Source: Planctomycetaceae bacterium
GTDB lineage: Bacteria > Planctomycetota > Planctomycetia > Pirellulales > Pirellulaceae
Reading direction: 5' to 3'
DNA: 34,959 bases
Assembly: GCA_024642205.1 (NCBI GenBank)
Contig: JAHEBQ010000068.1
Location: forward strand, 1 to 34,959
The notes under the pieces are model-generated. The model saw only the letters and a list, made by a program, of their open reading frames with translations. It was not told the origin of the DNA and ran no database searches. A program made the position numbers and the translations under genes. Each line of letters begins with the position of its first letter. The first letter of the stretch is position 1. Positions 8,200 through 16,363 of this stretch are shown piece by piece.

Positions 8200-8457
8200 T
8201 CAGGTTTTATCGAAAGCAACCACGTAAACAACTTGGTCAAGCGTGACTTCGTCGCCGTGGCGAAGTTGACGCCGTCGACGGGTTTCAATTACATCGTTAA
8301 CCCTGACTTCTCCGCCTTGAATCAAAAGTTTGGCTTGCCCTCCCGTTGCGACGCCGCAGGTTTTCAGAAATTGATCCAGGTGAATCGTGGGGATATTCGA
8401 CTCAGCTTTCGGGGGAACATCGGGCCGAATTGAATCGGATGGGTCGGAGTCATTCAT
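8200..8457 (-). CDS. Small S4-domain RNA-binding protein (YbcJ-like)
   Basis: The 85-residue protein carries an S4 RNA-binding domain in its C-terminal two thirds: IHLDQFLKTCGVATGGQAK, LIQGGEVRVNDVIETRRRRQ and LRHGDEVTLD are the usual helix-helix-strand landmarks. S4 domains of this short type (YbcJ, RqcP/YlmH-like) bind structured RNA, often on the ribosome. The N-terminal 27 residues are acidic and probably disordered. I chose ATG 8457; an upstream in-frame start at 8496 would overlap the preceding gene. It begins 10 bases after the sulfotransferase gene ends, suggesting one transcript, and it converges with the protease gene (16 bases between the stops). Confidence 0.85.
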   Translation of the reverse strand: MNDSDPSDSIRPDVPPKAESNIPTIHLDQFLKTCGVATGGQAKLLIQGGEVRVNDVIETRRRRQLRHGDEVTLDQVVYVVAFDKT

Positions 8458-8467
8458 GGAAACGTTT

Positions 8468-9316
8468 CTACCAATCCATAGAGGTTTCGTAGCCATACTG
8501 GATCAGGGGTTCACCAGCTTCTTGTTTGAACCAGGACTTCGTTTCCTCGGTAAAATAATTTCTCCAGTCGCCAACAGCGCCCTTTCGAAGGAACTCTGAA
8601 GGGCGTTCCTTCTTGAATCCCGGCTTCAAGTCGCCTGTGATCCTGGCTGCTTTGGACGGATCGACGCCGAGGAATTCGAACAGTTTTTCCCGTTCCCCCT
8701 GGGTGTCTCGGTGGAGGTCTTCGTACCGCACGAAACGAATTTTTAATTTCGGGTAAAGCTTGACCGCTTGCTCGTCCCGTTGGAGATGTTCTCGCCACCA
8801 GGCCATCGATTCACGAACCATGACTTCGTGGCAGAGGAGTTGCTCCGGGTGTTTCCGAAAGTACCAGGGATCCTGTTTGAATTTCTGATGCGTCTCACCC
8901 ATTTCCGGAATTCGATCGAAAAGCCGATGAACGGTGGCCTGGTTGTAAAGGTGAAATGCCCGGCTGACCAGGACATCGCGTCCGTCGCGAATGATGGAAA
9001 TATGCGGAACGTTTCGAATGGGAATTGGAATGATGGTATGGGGGGTTCGTTCGCCAACGACCGTGGCGCTTTTTTCCGCCATCGCGGATACGCATTTCCG
9101 AACCATGTGTTCAAAATTGCGGCGGGCGTTTTCTTTGGCTTTTTCCGACCGATAGACAGGTAGATTCGCGAGATTTTCATTAAATTTCCTCACGACTTCC
9201 TGCCAGTGAAACTCACCAACGACACTGATCGTCTCATGACTACTCAAAAGGCTGCCAAGCCAGTTTGTGCCCGATTTCATGAAACCGCGCAAGCAGAAGA
9301 ATCGCTGATTGGACAT
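8468..9316 (-). CDS. Sulfotransferase family protein
   Basis: The 282-residue protein has both PAPS-binding signatures of the sulfotransferase superfamily: the 5'-phosphosulfate loop near the N-terminus (RGFMKSGTNWLGSLL) and the 3'-phosphate-binding segment SIIRDGRDVLVSRAFH near residue 110, plus the late motif FRKGAVGDWRNYFT. Such enzymes move a sulfuryl group from PAPS to hydroxyl or amine groups of carbohydrates or small molecules; marine planctomycetes have many of them. The substrate cannot be read from the sequence. No signal peptide is seen, so it should act in the cytoplasm. ATG 9316 is preferred over TTG 9325. The S4 protein gene follows after 10 bases. Confidence 0.9.
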   Translation of the reverse strand: MSNQRFFCLRGFMKSGTNWLGSLLSSHETISVVGEFHWQEVVRKFNENLANLPVYRSEKAKENARRNFEHMVRKCVSAMAEKSATVVGERTPHTIIPIPIRNVPHISIIRDGRDVLVSRAFHLYNQATVHRLFDRIPEMGETHQKFKQDPWYFRKHPEQLLCHEVMVRESMAWWREHLQRDEQAVKLYPKLKIRFVRYEDLHRDTQGEREKLFEFLGVDPSKAARITGDLKPGFKKERPSEFLRKGAVGDWRNYFTEETKSWFKQEAGEPLIQYGYETSMDW

Positions 9317-9557
9317 GGAAAGCAAGGCTGGACGGGAAACAGGGATATCCTATCTTCGGTGAGACTGTCGATTCCGTCAATCGAGGATCATGTCGCTTTG
9401 TCTCTGAAGGAAAAGGCGGCATTCCCTTGGCAAGAGTACACAGGCACCCGATGGTCCGCCATCGATTTCGTGACACATGGAAAAGCGTCGTCGCTGGCAA
9501 TTCAAGGACCAGGTCCAAAAAATCTCTCGGGTGTTTGAAGGTCCGGAAAAAGGCAGC

Positions 9558-9995
9558 CTAACTTGCTTCGACATAAGCCTTCAATCCTTCCAGCTCTTTC
9601 AACTGGGCTTGGCAACTGAACTTCTTCATTATCCAGCCCATCATTCCCAGGACGATTCTGGTGAAACCTTTGCCGGTCACCCTGGAAATTTGGGTTACTT
9701 TGGTCCGACCTCGATGTTCCTCGAACAGATAAACCACATCGATATCAAAATGCTCCCCAATCAGCCGGACCGACGACGAATTCGGTGGATCGTAAGACGT
9801 CACAATTCCATCGAATTGGAGCCGTCGACCGCCTTCACTGGTAACAATCCTGAACCGCGTGCCGACATCGCCCTTTTTGTCTTCGATGATCTTGTCCTCG
9901 ACAACCGTCTGGCTCCATTGGGAGACGTGGTTGTTCGTCAAATCGAACACGTGTTCGATTCGGCGATCTATTTCGATACTGGTTTCGGTTTGCAT
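9558..9995 (-). CDS. SRPBCC (START/polyketide-cyclase-like) protein
   Basis: The 145-residue protein fits the SRPBCC fold: it opens with the typical MQTETSIEIDRRIEHVFDL (strand then helix), has W27 in the first helical region (NNHVSQWSQTV), several antiparallel strands (GTRFRIVT, RLQFDGIVTSYDPP, DIDVVYLFEE, TKVTQISRVT) and a long C-terminal helix (MKKFSCQAQLKELEGLKAYV). Members bind hydrophobic ligands in a central cavity, and no particular ligand can be inferred. It is divergent from the Gfo/Idh gene; a perfect 14-base palindrome lies between the two. Confidence 0.82.
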   Translation of the reverse strand: MQTETSIEIDRRIEHVFDLTNNHVSQWSQTVVEDKIIEDKKGDVGTRFRIVTSEGGRRLQFDGIVTSYDPPNSSSVRLIGEHFDIDVVYLFEEHRGRTKVTQISRVTGKGFTRIVLGMMGWIMKKFSCQAQLKELEGLKAYVEAS

Positions 9996-10043
9996 TTATT
10001 TCCCGGATTGTTGGTTGCGGCGCAAAACGTATGAGCGATTTCC

Positions 10044-10057
10044 GGTAAAATTTTACC
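10044..10057. promoter_or_regulatory. Perfect 14-base palindrome between divergent genes
   Basis: GGTAAAATTTTACC is a perfect inverted repeat of 7 bases per arm with no spacer. It lies 48 bases before the ATG of the SRPBCC gene (minus strand) and about 113 bases before the ATG of the Gfo/Idh gene (plus strand). The position fits an operator for a dimeric regulator controlling one or both genes. No regulator gene is adjacent, and the AT-rich core could also be part of promoter sequence. Confidence 0.4.
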
Positions 10058-10170
10058 TGTCCCTGAGGAGAGGCCGCAAACAAATTGAAAGCGAAATCGT
10101 AGAAATTCGTTGCCTGATTGGTTAGAATCACGTGACCAGCCACCGTTCTGATAAATTGGAGAAAAAGGAA

Positions 10171-11640
10171 ATGCCGGAAAATTCGCCGAATCGTCGTGAC
10201 TTTATCAAGACCTCAGCAGGAGCCGTTGCCGCGACCGCTGCACTCTCGTCGGTAGCCTCGGCCAGCCCGAGATTGGATGTTAACGGCAAGATTCGAATCG
10301 GATTCATCGGTCCGGGTGGACGTGGATTTGGTGCACACGTGAAACGGTTGACCAAACTTCAAGTCGAAGGTGAGCCGATTGAGTTGGCCGCGGTGTGCGA
10401 TGTCTATAATGTTCATGTCGATCGCGCCGTGGCACACATCGAAAAGGAAACGGGTAAGGCTCCGAACAAGTATGAAGACTATCTCGAGATGATTGAAAAG
10501 GAGGACCTGGACGCGGTCTGCATCGGGACTCCTGATCATTGGCACGCCAAACAAGCGATCGACTGCCTTTCCAAGGGGCTTCACGTTTACTGCGAAAAAC
10601 CGATGACCAAAACGGTGGAGGAAGCTGTTGCGGTTTTGAGGGCTTGGCAGAAATCGGGAAAAGTCATGCAAGTAGGTGTGCAATCGACCAGCCTGCCGCT
10701 CTGGCCACAGGTTAACGAGTTACTCCGGGAAGGAAAAATCGGAAAAGTCTTGACCTACCAAACCGAGTTCTTTCGCAATTCGGCAATGGGTCAATGGCGG
10801 TATTACGAACTAGAACCGGAGATGACTCCCAAGAACATCAACTGGAAGAAATGGCTGGGAGTGGAAGAGGGATTGGCAGAATATGAAGATTTTGATCGCG
10901 CCAAATACAGGCAATGGCGGCGGTTTTGGCCTTATGGCTCGGGTATGTTCACGGACCTGTTCGTGCACCGCACCACTTCGATGTTGAAGGCAACGGGTCT
11001 GCGATTTCCTGGTCGCATCTGTGGCGCTGGTGGAATTTATCTGGAATACGACGGCCGAGACGTACCGGACGTGGCAACGGTTGTCGCCGATTTCAAGGAA
11101 GGCGTTCAAGGGCTGGTAACTGCAACGATGGCTTGTGAGAATACTCCGATCAAGCAATTGATTCGAGGCCATTTTGGGTCGCTTGTTTTTGGCACGGGCG
11201 AAGCGTTCGATGGGTTTGACTTCATTCCTGAACGGCCCCAGGTTACGCGCAACAGTAAGCTTGCCAACGAGCGGATCAGTACCGAGCAAGTTAAGGATAC
11301 GACGTACAAGCACTTCAAGAATTGGGTTGATGCGATGGTGGCCAATGATCCCGGCATGTGCAACAACGATCCATTACTGGGAGCTGCCGCGATCACAACT
11401 GTAATTCTGGGTGCTCAAAGCTATCGTCAGGGAAAGGTTTATTTCTTTGATGACAAGACCCTTACCGTCAGCGATGCCGATCCTTCATGGGCAACCGGCT
11501 GGGAACAGCGATCTCATGAACGTGGCAAGCCGAACCATATTGCCGGTTGGAAGGGTGGCGATCAGGGCAGCGTCCTGGAAGAACCCGATTATATGAAACT
11601 CGCCGGTCCGTGGGTTGATGGCAAGGACCCTGGCTCCTAA
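10171..11640 (+). CDS. Gfo/Idh/MocA family oxidoreductase with Tat signal
   Basis: The 489-residue protein starts with a twin-arginine signal (NRRDFIKTSAGAVAATAALS), so it should be exported folded by the Tat system; Tat subunits are encoded at 3003-3621. The Rossmann domain follows (KIRIGFIGPGGRGFGAHVKR, GxGxxG-like) with the family signature CEKPMTKTVEEAV near residue 150. The C-terminal part contains the typical planctomycete arrangement (KWLGVEEGL, RFWPYGSGMFTDLFVHRTTS). Family members use a nicotinamide cofactor to oxidise or reduce sugars and related compounds; the substrate is unknown. ATG 10171 is chosen because of the preceding GGAGAAAAAGGAA; the earlier GTG at 10132 would put an odd charged stretch before the signal. 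Confidence 0.92.
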   Translation: MPENSPNRRDFIKTSAGAVAATAALSSVASASPRLDVNGKIRIGFIGPGGRGFGAHVKRLTKLQVEGEPIELAAVCDVYNVHVDRAVAHIEKETGKAPNKYEDYLEMIEKEDLDAVCIGTPDHWHAKQAIDCLSKGLHVYCEKPMTKTVEEAVAVLRAWQKSGKVMQVGVQSTSLPLWPQVNELLREGKIGKVLTYQTEFFRNSAMGQWRYYELEPEMTPKNINWKKWLGVEEGLAEYEDFDRAKYRQWRRFWPYGSGMFTDLFVHRTTSMLKATGLRFPGRICGAGGIYLEYDGRDVPDVATVVADFKEGVQGLVTATMACENTPIKQLIRGHFGSLVFGTGEAFDGFDFIPERPQVTRNSKLANERISTEQVKDTTYKHFKNWVDAMVANDPGMCNNDPLLGAAAITTVILGAQSYRQGKVYFFDDKTLTVSDADPSWATGWEQRSHERGKPNHIAGWKGGDQGSVLEEPDYMKLAGPWVDGKDPGS

Positions 11641-11651
11641 TCCATGTCGGT

Positions 11652-11716
11652 TCGTCCGGGAAACCGTGGCCTGACACTCGGGCGGCCGCATTCGGGACGA
11701 CCCTTGAGTTCAGGCC
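11652..11716 (+). promoter_or_regulatory. Long hairpin with possible pseudoknot between Gfo/Idh and HMG-CoA reductase genes
   Basis: GGCCTGA at 11668-11674 pairs with TCAGGCC at 11710-11716; the stem continues ACTC (11676-11679) with GAGT (11706-11709), and GGG (11680-11682) with CCC (11701-11703), giving 14 pairs with small bulges. GGACGA (11695-11700), inside the loop, could pair with TCGTCC (11652-11657) upstream of the hairpin. It begins 28 bases after the Gfo/Idh stop. It could be a terminator without a T tract, or a structured leader of the downstream cluster. Confidence 0.4.
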
Positions 11717-11849
11717 TGCGAGACAGGGATGCTGTTCCATCCAGTCGACGTAATTCAGTGTTTCCTTGCCAAACAAACAGGTTCAGCGACGACGTGGCGG
11801 TATTCAGCTAGAATGCCGCCATGTCGCGGACGTTGACCAGGAAAAATGT

Positions 11850-13130
11850 ATGGCGGTTCCCAATGAGCACGCGCGGGTAATTCTGCAGAGGATTCTCGGC
11901 GATGAAACGATCGAGAAAGCGTATGAGCGGCTTGCGCCCCGCGATCAAAAGACCGATCCACTTCCTCCCCGATTGACCGCAACCAGTGATCACTCGACCG
12001 ATGCAATGATCGAGCGCCGGAGGCTGCTTTCGGAACAGGGAATTTCGACCGACCAACTCGCCGGCCAGGGCGAGGAAGTGTCACCGGAGTTATTGTCGGC
12101 GAATATCGAGAATTTTGTCGGAATGGCGCGGGTGCCGGTGGGGGTGATTGGGCCACTGAGGGTCAACGGGACTGCGGTCAACGGTGATTTCTACATCCCG
12201 CTTGCGACCAGCGAAGGCGCTCTCGTTGCCTCGTACCATCGTGGCGCAATTGTAGCGAGTATGTCCGGCGGGATTACTTCAGCGTGTTTGACCGAATCGG
12301 TTGTGCGGGCACCCTGTTTCGTATTCGAGTCGCTTCGCAGCGTCGGCGCGTTTCTGGGCTGGCTACTTCCACGGTTTGATGAAATGCAATCGGTTGTTTC
12401 CCAGCAGACGTCACATGGCAAGCTGATCGATCTTCGAACATCAATCGTTGGCAAGGAAGTTTATTTGCTGTTTGAGTTCACGACCGGTGATGCCGGTGGC
12501 CAAAACATGGTTACGATTGCAACCCAGGCGATTTGCATGTGGATCGAATCCCATTCACCGGTGCATCCATTGCAATGGTTTATCGATGGGAATATGTCAG
12601 GTGACAAGAAGGCGACCGCGCAGGCATTTTCCTATGCCCGCGGAAAAAAAGTCATCGCCGAAGTGGTGGTCAAGTCTCGATTGGTGCGGCGATTTCTCCA
12701 TACAACACCCGAGCAAATGTTCCGCTATTGGCAGGTTTCGGCCATGGGTGGCATTCAGAGTGGGAGCATCGGGATTCAAGGACATTACGCCAACGGATTG
12801 GCCGCAATGTTTATCGCCTGCGGGCAAGATGCTGCCTGCGTCAGCGAAGCCGCGGTCGGGATAACTCGCTTGGATGTGACGGGCGATGGAGATCTGTATG
12901 TCTCGGTTTCGCTGCCGAACCTGATTTGCGGAACCGTAGGAGGGGGGACACATTTGCCGACGGCGAGAGAATGCCTGCAGATGATTGGTTGCGAAGGAAA
13001 TGGGAAAGCGCGAAAATTTGCGGAGTTATGTGCGGCGACCATTTTGTGCGGTGAACTTTCGATTGTAGGCGCTATATCGGCAGGTGATTTTGCCGAAGCC
13101 CATGCCAGCTATGGTCGTCCGGGAAGATAG
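11850..13130 (+). CDS. Hydroxymethylglutaryl-CoA reductase (class I-like)
   Basis: The 426-residue enzyme reduces HMG-CoA to mevalonate. The full catalytic set is present: E122 (TSEGALVASYHRG), K253 (DGNMSGDKKA), D327 (IACGQDAACV) and H418 near the C-terminus (SAGDFAEAHASYG). The nucleotide-binding motif reads TGDAGGQNMV where the usual form is DAMGMNM, and the glycine-rich signature is GTVGGGTHLPTA. The DKK motif and overall spacing look closer to class I (eukaryote/archaea) than class II. There is no membrane anchor, so it should be cytosolic. ATG 11850 has AGGAAAA upstream; an earlier start at 11766 is less likely. It is the first gene of a cluster with lipid and isoprenoid functions; no other mevalonate pathway gene is in the window. 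Confidence 0.93.
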   Translation: MAVPNEHARVILQRILGDETIEKAYERLAPRDQKTDPLPPRLTATSDHSTDAMIERRRLLSEQGISTDQLAGQGEEVSPELLSANIENFVGMARVPVGVIGPLRVNGTAVNGDFYIPLATSEGALVASYHRGAIVASMSGGITSACLTESVVRAPCFVFESLRSVGAFLGWLLPRFDEMQSVVSQQTSHGKLIDLRTSIVGKEVYLLFEFTTGDAGGQNMVTIATQAICMWIESHSPVHPLQWFIDGNMSGDKKATAQAFSYARGKKVIAEVVVKSRLVRRFLHTTPEQMFRYWQVSAMGGIQSGSIGIQGHYANGLAAMFIACGQDAACVSEAAVGITRLDVTGDGDLYVSVSLPNLICGTVGGGTHLPTARECLQMIGCEGNGKARKFAELCAATILCGELSIVGAISAGDFAEAHASYGRPGR

Positions 13131-13171
13131 ACAAACGGGATCCAACCTCATTTCTGGAATAACGGACTGGC

Positions 13172-14302
13172 ATGTCGAAACATATCAAGGATCGGGCAGA
13201 TTTCGACAAGGTGCGGTATGCCAATTGTTGGGAGGACGCGGATGTTCTGTGCAAGTCACTCCAACCGTCAGAGGGAAAACGGATTCTATCGGTCGCTTCG
13301 GCTGGCGACAATTCGCTCTCGTTGCTGGCGGGTGGTGCCTCGGTCGTTGCCGTGGACCTGAGTCGGGCCCAATTGGCCTGCGTTGAACTCCGAAGGGAGG
13401 CATTTCGGAAATTGAATTACCTGGACGTCCTGGCGTTTCTGGGCGTTACGCCGTGTGAGCGAAGGCCGGCGATTTACCGAGACCTCAAGTCTGGTCTGTC
13501 CGCTGGCGCGCGTGCCTACTGGGATTCGCAAGCGGATTCGATCCGTTCCGGGTTCATTCATGCGGGGAAATTTGAGGGGTACTTCAAACTGTTCCGAACC
13601 CGGATTCTTCCGCTGGTTCACTCAAAGTCAACGATCTTGGCATTGCTGGAAGAAAAATCGTTGCCGGACCAGGACGAATTCTACAGGCGACGTTGGAATA
13701 CGATTCGTTGGAGAATCCTGTTTCGGGTCTTTTTCAGTCGTTTTGTGATGGGTCGATTAGGGCGTGACCCGGAGTTTTTCCGCTACGTTGAGAGTTCCGT
13801 GGCCGACCGTATATTGACTCGCACCAAACATGCATTGACGGAAATTCCCACGCATGACAATCCGTATTTGCGTTATGTTTTGACGGGCAACTACTTGGCT
13901 GAGAACGGCAATCCGGCTGAATCCAGTGATCACGAAGCACTGCCGCATTATTTGCGACGTGAAAACTTTGAGCCGATCCGGTCGGGGTTGGACCGATTGA
14001 CGTTGCATCATGGCTCGGTCGAAGAAGCAGCCGAACGATTGGGAGACTTCGGTTTCGACGGATTCAATCTTTCTGATATCTTCGAGTACCTCGATCCGCC
14101 GCTGTGTCAGAAAATCTATCGGAAGCTGTTGGTCGTCGCGCGACCGGGAGCACGATTGGCCTACTGGAATATGCTGGTTCCGCGGCGTGTTCCTTCGACA
14201 CTGGCCGATTCGGTGATCCGCCACGACGACCAGGCTCGCGAACTGCATGCTCAGGACAAGGCCTGGTTTTACAGCGAGTTCGTGCTGGAGGAAAAAATCT
14301 GA
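13172..14302 (+). CDS. DUF3419 / BtaA-like aminocarboxypropyl transferase
   Basis: The 376-residue protein matches DUF3419, the family of BtaA. BtaA transfers the 3-amino-3-carboxypropyl group of S-adenosylmethionine to diacylglycerol, the first step of betaine lipid (DGTS) synthesis. Visible landmarks are the family opening KVRYANCWEDADVLCKSL, the SAM-binding strand-loop ILSVASAGDNSLSLLAGGAS and VVAVDLSRAQLACVELR, and the late methyltransferase-like block FDGFNLSDIFEYLDP. The length fits BtaA alone; the BtaB N-methyltransferase part is absent here and not adjacent, so the acceptor or the end product may differ from DGTS. It lies 41 bases after HMG-CoA reductase and overlaps the next gene if that starts at 14299. 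Confidence 0.85.
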   Translation: MSKHIKDRADFDKVRYANCWEDADVLCKSLQPSEGKRILSVASAGDNSLSLLAGGASVVAVDLSRAQLACVELRREAFRKLNYLDVLAFLGVTPCERRPAIYRDLKSGLSAGARAYWDSQADSIRSGFIHAGKFEGYFKLFRTRILPLVHSKSTILALLEEKSLPDQDEFYRRRWNTIRWRILFRVFFSRFVMGRLGRDPEFFRYVESSVADRILTRTKHALTEIPTHDNPYLRYVLTGNYLAENGNPAESSDHEALPHYLRRENFEPIRSGLDRLTLHHGSVEEAAERLGDFGFDGFNLSDIFEYLDPPLCQKIYRKLLVVARPGARLAYWNMLVPRRVPSTLADSVIRHDDQARELHAQDKAWFYSEFVLEEKI

Positions 14303-15723
14303 TCGCCACCAGTTCTGGTTCTTCGACGAGCGGTCTGCTAACCGCGCCAACATCGGCGGACGTAACGTGCGGCCTTGTGATTGCCGTTTGTTTTGTTGGC
14401 TTGATCATCGTGGCCGAAGCCTGGCGGTCGCTTCGAAGCCCGTCAACAGAATGGACTCGTAAGCTGGTTCATTTTGGAGGCGGTCTGATCTGTCTTGTGC
14501 TCCCGTTTTTCATTCACTCGCACTGGGTCGTGCTGGGTTTGGCGGCTGCCATGGCGGTGGTATTCATGGTCAGTAAACGAAAGGGCTGGCTCCAAAGTAT
14601 TCATGGAGTAGGTCGGAAGACCGTCGGAACTGAGTTTTATCCATTGGTGATCTACCTGCTTTTTGTGTTGTGCCTGGGTGCTGAGTGGAAATTTGTGATT
14701 TGCGTGCTCGTCCTCGCCGTGTCTGATTCGGCAGCCGCGCTGGTAGGCAAGCGATTTGGTCGCTGCCGGTTTGCCGTCGAAGACGAATGCAAAAGTGTTG
14801 AGGGATCGGCGGCATTTTTCGCGGTCACGTTCGCCGTGGTTTTCATTCCGCTCTGGATTTGGGATCCCTTGGCCGGGGAGCCTGCAGCCGTTTGGCATTA
14901 CGGTCTTGCATCAAGCCTGATCGGCCTGCTGGTCATGTGCGTTGAGCTGATTTCGCTGCGTGGTACGGACAACCTGTGGGTACCGCTGGGGGCACTGCTG
15001 GTATTGACAAAAACAATGCAAACGGATGTCGCTGACTTGCGAATTCAAAACCTCAGTTTTTCGTTGATCTTGATTACGGTGATCAGCGCTTCATTCGCCT
15101 CCAAAACGTTCAACGTTGGCGGGGCGATTGTGCTGTGTTTGGGAAGCTACAGCTGTTGGGCGATGGGGTCGTTCGATTGGGCCCTTCCGGTGATCGTTGG
15201 ATTCGGATTCTACCTGGTGGTTTCCGCGATCGCGAAGTCACCCTGGAAACTGCGAGTGCGGCCAGTCATCTACAGTCTCATGCCGCCGTTTTTAATTTTG
15301 GCGGCCGCAAACATTTTGCTCAACGTCAATCTGAATGACGGCTATCGGTTTCTGTTCGTTCCCTTTTTGGCGGCAGTGAGTGTTTCCTTAGCGCAGGGTT
15401 GTTCCAATCTGGCTGGCTGGAAATTCAGAAAGGACCTGGGACTGCGTCTGCGAGTGGCCGCGGAGATTGCGATTTTGGTCTCTGTGATTTTGAACGTCCC
15501 GGCCGTGATGCGGGGAACGGTCGTCGCCTGGCCAAGTCTGCTATTGATTGGAATAGTTGTCCTGGGAACGTCATTGCTCAGTTGCTGCGTCGTACGCCCA
15601 ATGCCGCCAGGGGATGCGCCAAGGCGGTGGCTCTACTTGCGGGCGTCCATATCGATCCTGGCGTTCCTGGTGATGGTCTTGCTTCAGGTCGCCGGCATCA
15701 GCGTGGTTGGCTCACCAGGATAA
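14299..15723 (+). CDS. Dolichol/phytol kinase-like polytopic membrane protein
   Basis: The 474-residue membrane protein has about a dozen hydrophobic segments. The first half carries landmarks of CTP-dependent lipid-alcohol kinases (dolichol kinase, phytol kinase) and the related cytidylyltransferases: WTRKLVHFGGGL (residue 54 on), SDSAAALVGKRFGR (about 143-156) and CKSVEGSAAFF (about 165-175). The second half is another bundle of helices; SFASKTFNVGGAIVLCLGSY has a faint DUF92 (VTE6/TMEM19) look, but the DUF92 core acid motif is not seen. There is no ATG, GTG or TTG near the upstream stop. GGAGG at 14287-14291 sits 7 bases before CTG 14299, which overlaps the previous TGA, so I take CTG as start; GTG 14377 is the alternative. 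The likely role is phosphorylating a prenol for the UbiA enzyme of the same cluster. Confidence 0.75.
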   Translation: MIATSSGSSTSGLLTAPTSADVTCGLVIAVCFVGLIIVAEAWRSLRSPSTEWTRKLVHFGGGLICLVLPFFIHSHWVVLGLAAAMAVVFMVSKRKGWLQSIHGVGRKTVGTEFYPLVIYLLFVLCLGAEWKFVICVLVLAVSDSAAALVGKRFGRCRFAVEDECKSVEGSAAFFAVTFAVVFIPLWIWDPLAGEPAAVWHYGLASSLIGLLVMCVELISLRGTDNLWVPLGALLVLTKTMQTDVADLRIQNLSFSLILITVISASFASKTFNVGGAIVLCLGSYSCWAMGSFDWALPVIVGFGFYLVVSAIAKSPWKLRVRPVIYSLMPPFLILAAANILLNVNLNDGYRFLFVPFLAAVSVSLAQGCSNLAGWKFRKDLGLRLRVAAEIAILVSVILNVPAVMRGTVVAWPSLLLIGIVVLGTSLLSCCVVRPMPPGDAPRRWLYLRASISILAFLVMVLLQVAGISVVGSPG

Positions 15724-15831
15724 ATCGGGGAAAAGTGTCGGTTGGTGTTGTGGTGATCGATCACGCTTTGGGGATCGACCTTTGAAGGCGGGGGAGGTGC
15801 TCAGGCTGCGATCCGCACCCAGCTTGCATCT

Positions 15832-16236
15832 TCAGTTGGACATTTGCACCACCAGCGACCTCAGGGAGATAATCACAAGCAGGCAGGAAAACAATGTACC
15901 AGCGATAAACATCACGAACCGAAGTGCTCTCGAGGGATACCCGAGCCAGGAAATGTAGGTCTCAATGACCGGACCGATGAAAAAACAGACATTGGCGAAT
16001 ACTGCACCCAACAGAGCTCCGCCCCAAAATTCGGGTGTCAGTATGAGTGGGTGAGCAAGAAATCCAATGGCGATGGTCTCGGCACCCAACACGGCAATGT
16101 AGATCAGTCGTAACTTTTCCCAGTCCAGGCAAACCTGTTTCGCGATGGCTCCAAGTGATTCATCTCTTACGGCCGATTCGTTCAGACGTGTTTCCTGGGC
16201 GTTGTTTGGTGGGGCAAAGGGGTTTTCGGAGTTCAT
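15832..16236 (-). CDS. Hypothetical small membrane protein
   Basis: The 134-residue protein is encoded against the surrounding cluster. It has a polar N-terminal region (MNSENPFAPPNNAQ, about 40 residues, of a type often seen in planctomycete proteins) followed by three or so membrane segments (LRLIYIAVLGAETIAIGFLA, GALLGAVFANVCFFIGPVI, FVMFIAGTLFSCLLVIISL). I recognise no family. ATG 16236 is preferred because NPFAPP starts are common in such proteins; an upstream in-frame start at 16269 is possible. It is divergent from the GNAT-like gene (127 bases between starts) and converges with the kinase-like gene. Confidence 0.65.
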   Translation of the reverse strand: MNSENPFAPPNNAQETRLNESAVRDESLGAIAKQVCLDWEKLRLIYIAVLGAETIAIGFLAHPLILTPEFWGGALLGAVFANVCFFIGPVIETYISWLGYPSRALRFVMFIAGTLFSCLLVIISLRSLVVQMSN

Positions 16237-16363
16237 GAATTGCTGCATTTGAGTGACGTTGAGTGTCAACAGGACAGTGCAATTTGTCCTCGATTGCCCG
16301 CTTCGGCAATTGCTGTTTGTGGTAACATCTTTTCCTGGGCCCTTTCAAGAGCAAATCGGTCAT

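Noticed and set aside
10372..11400. Long antisense frames under the Gfo/Idh gene
   Set aside because: The plus-strand protein is clear along its whole length, so the antisense frames are composition effects.
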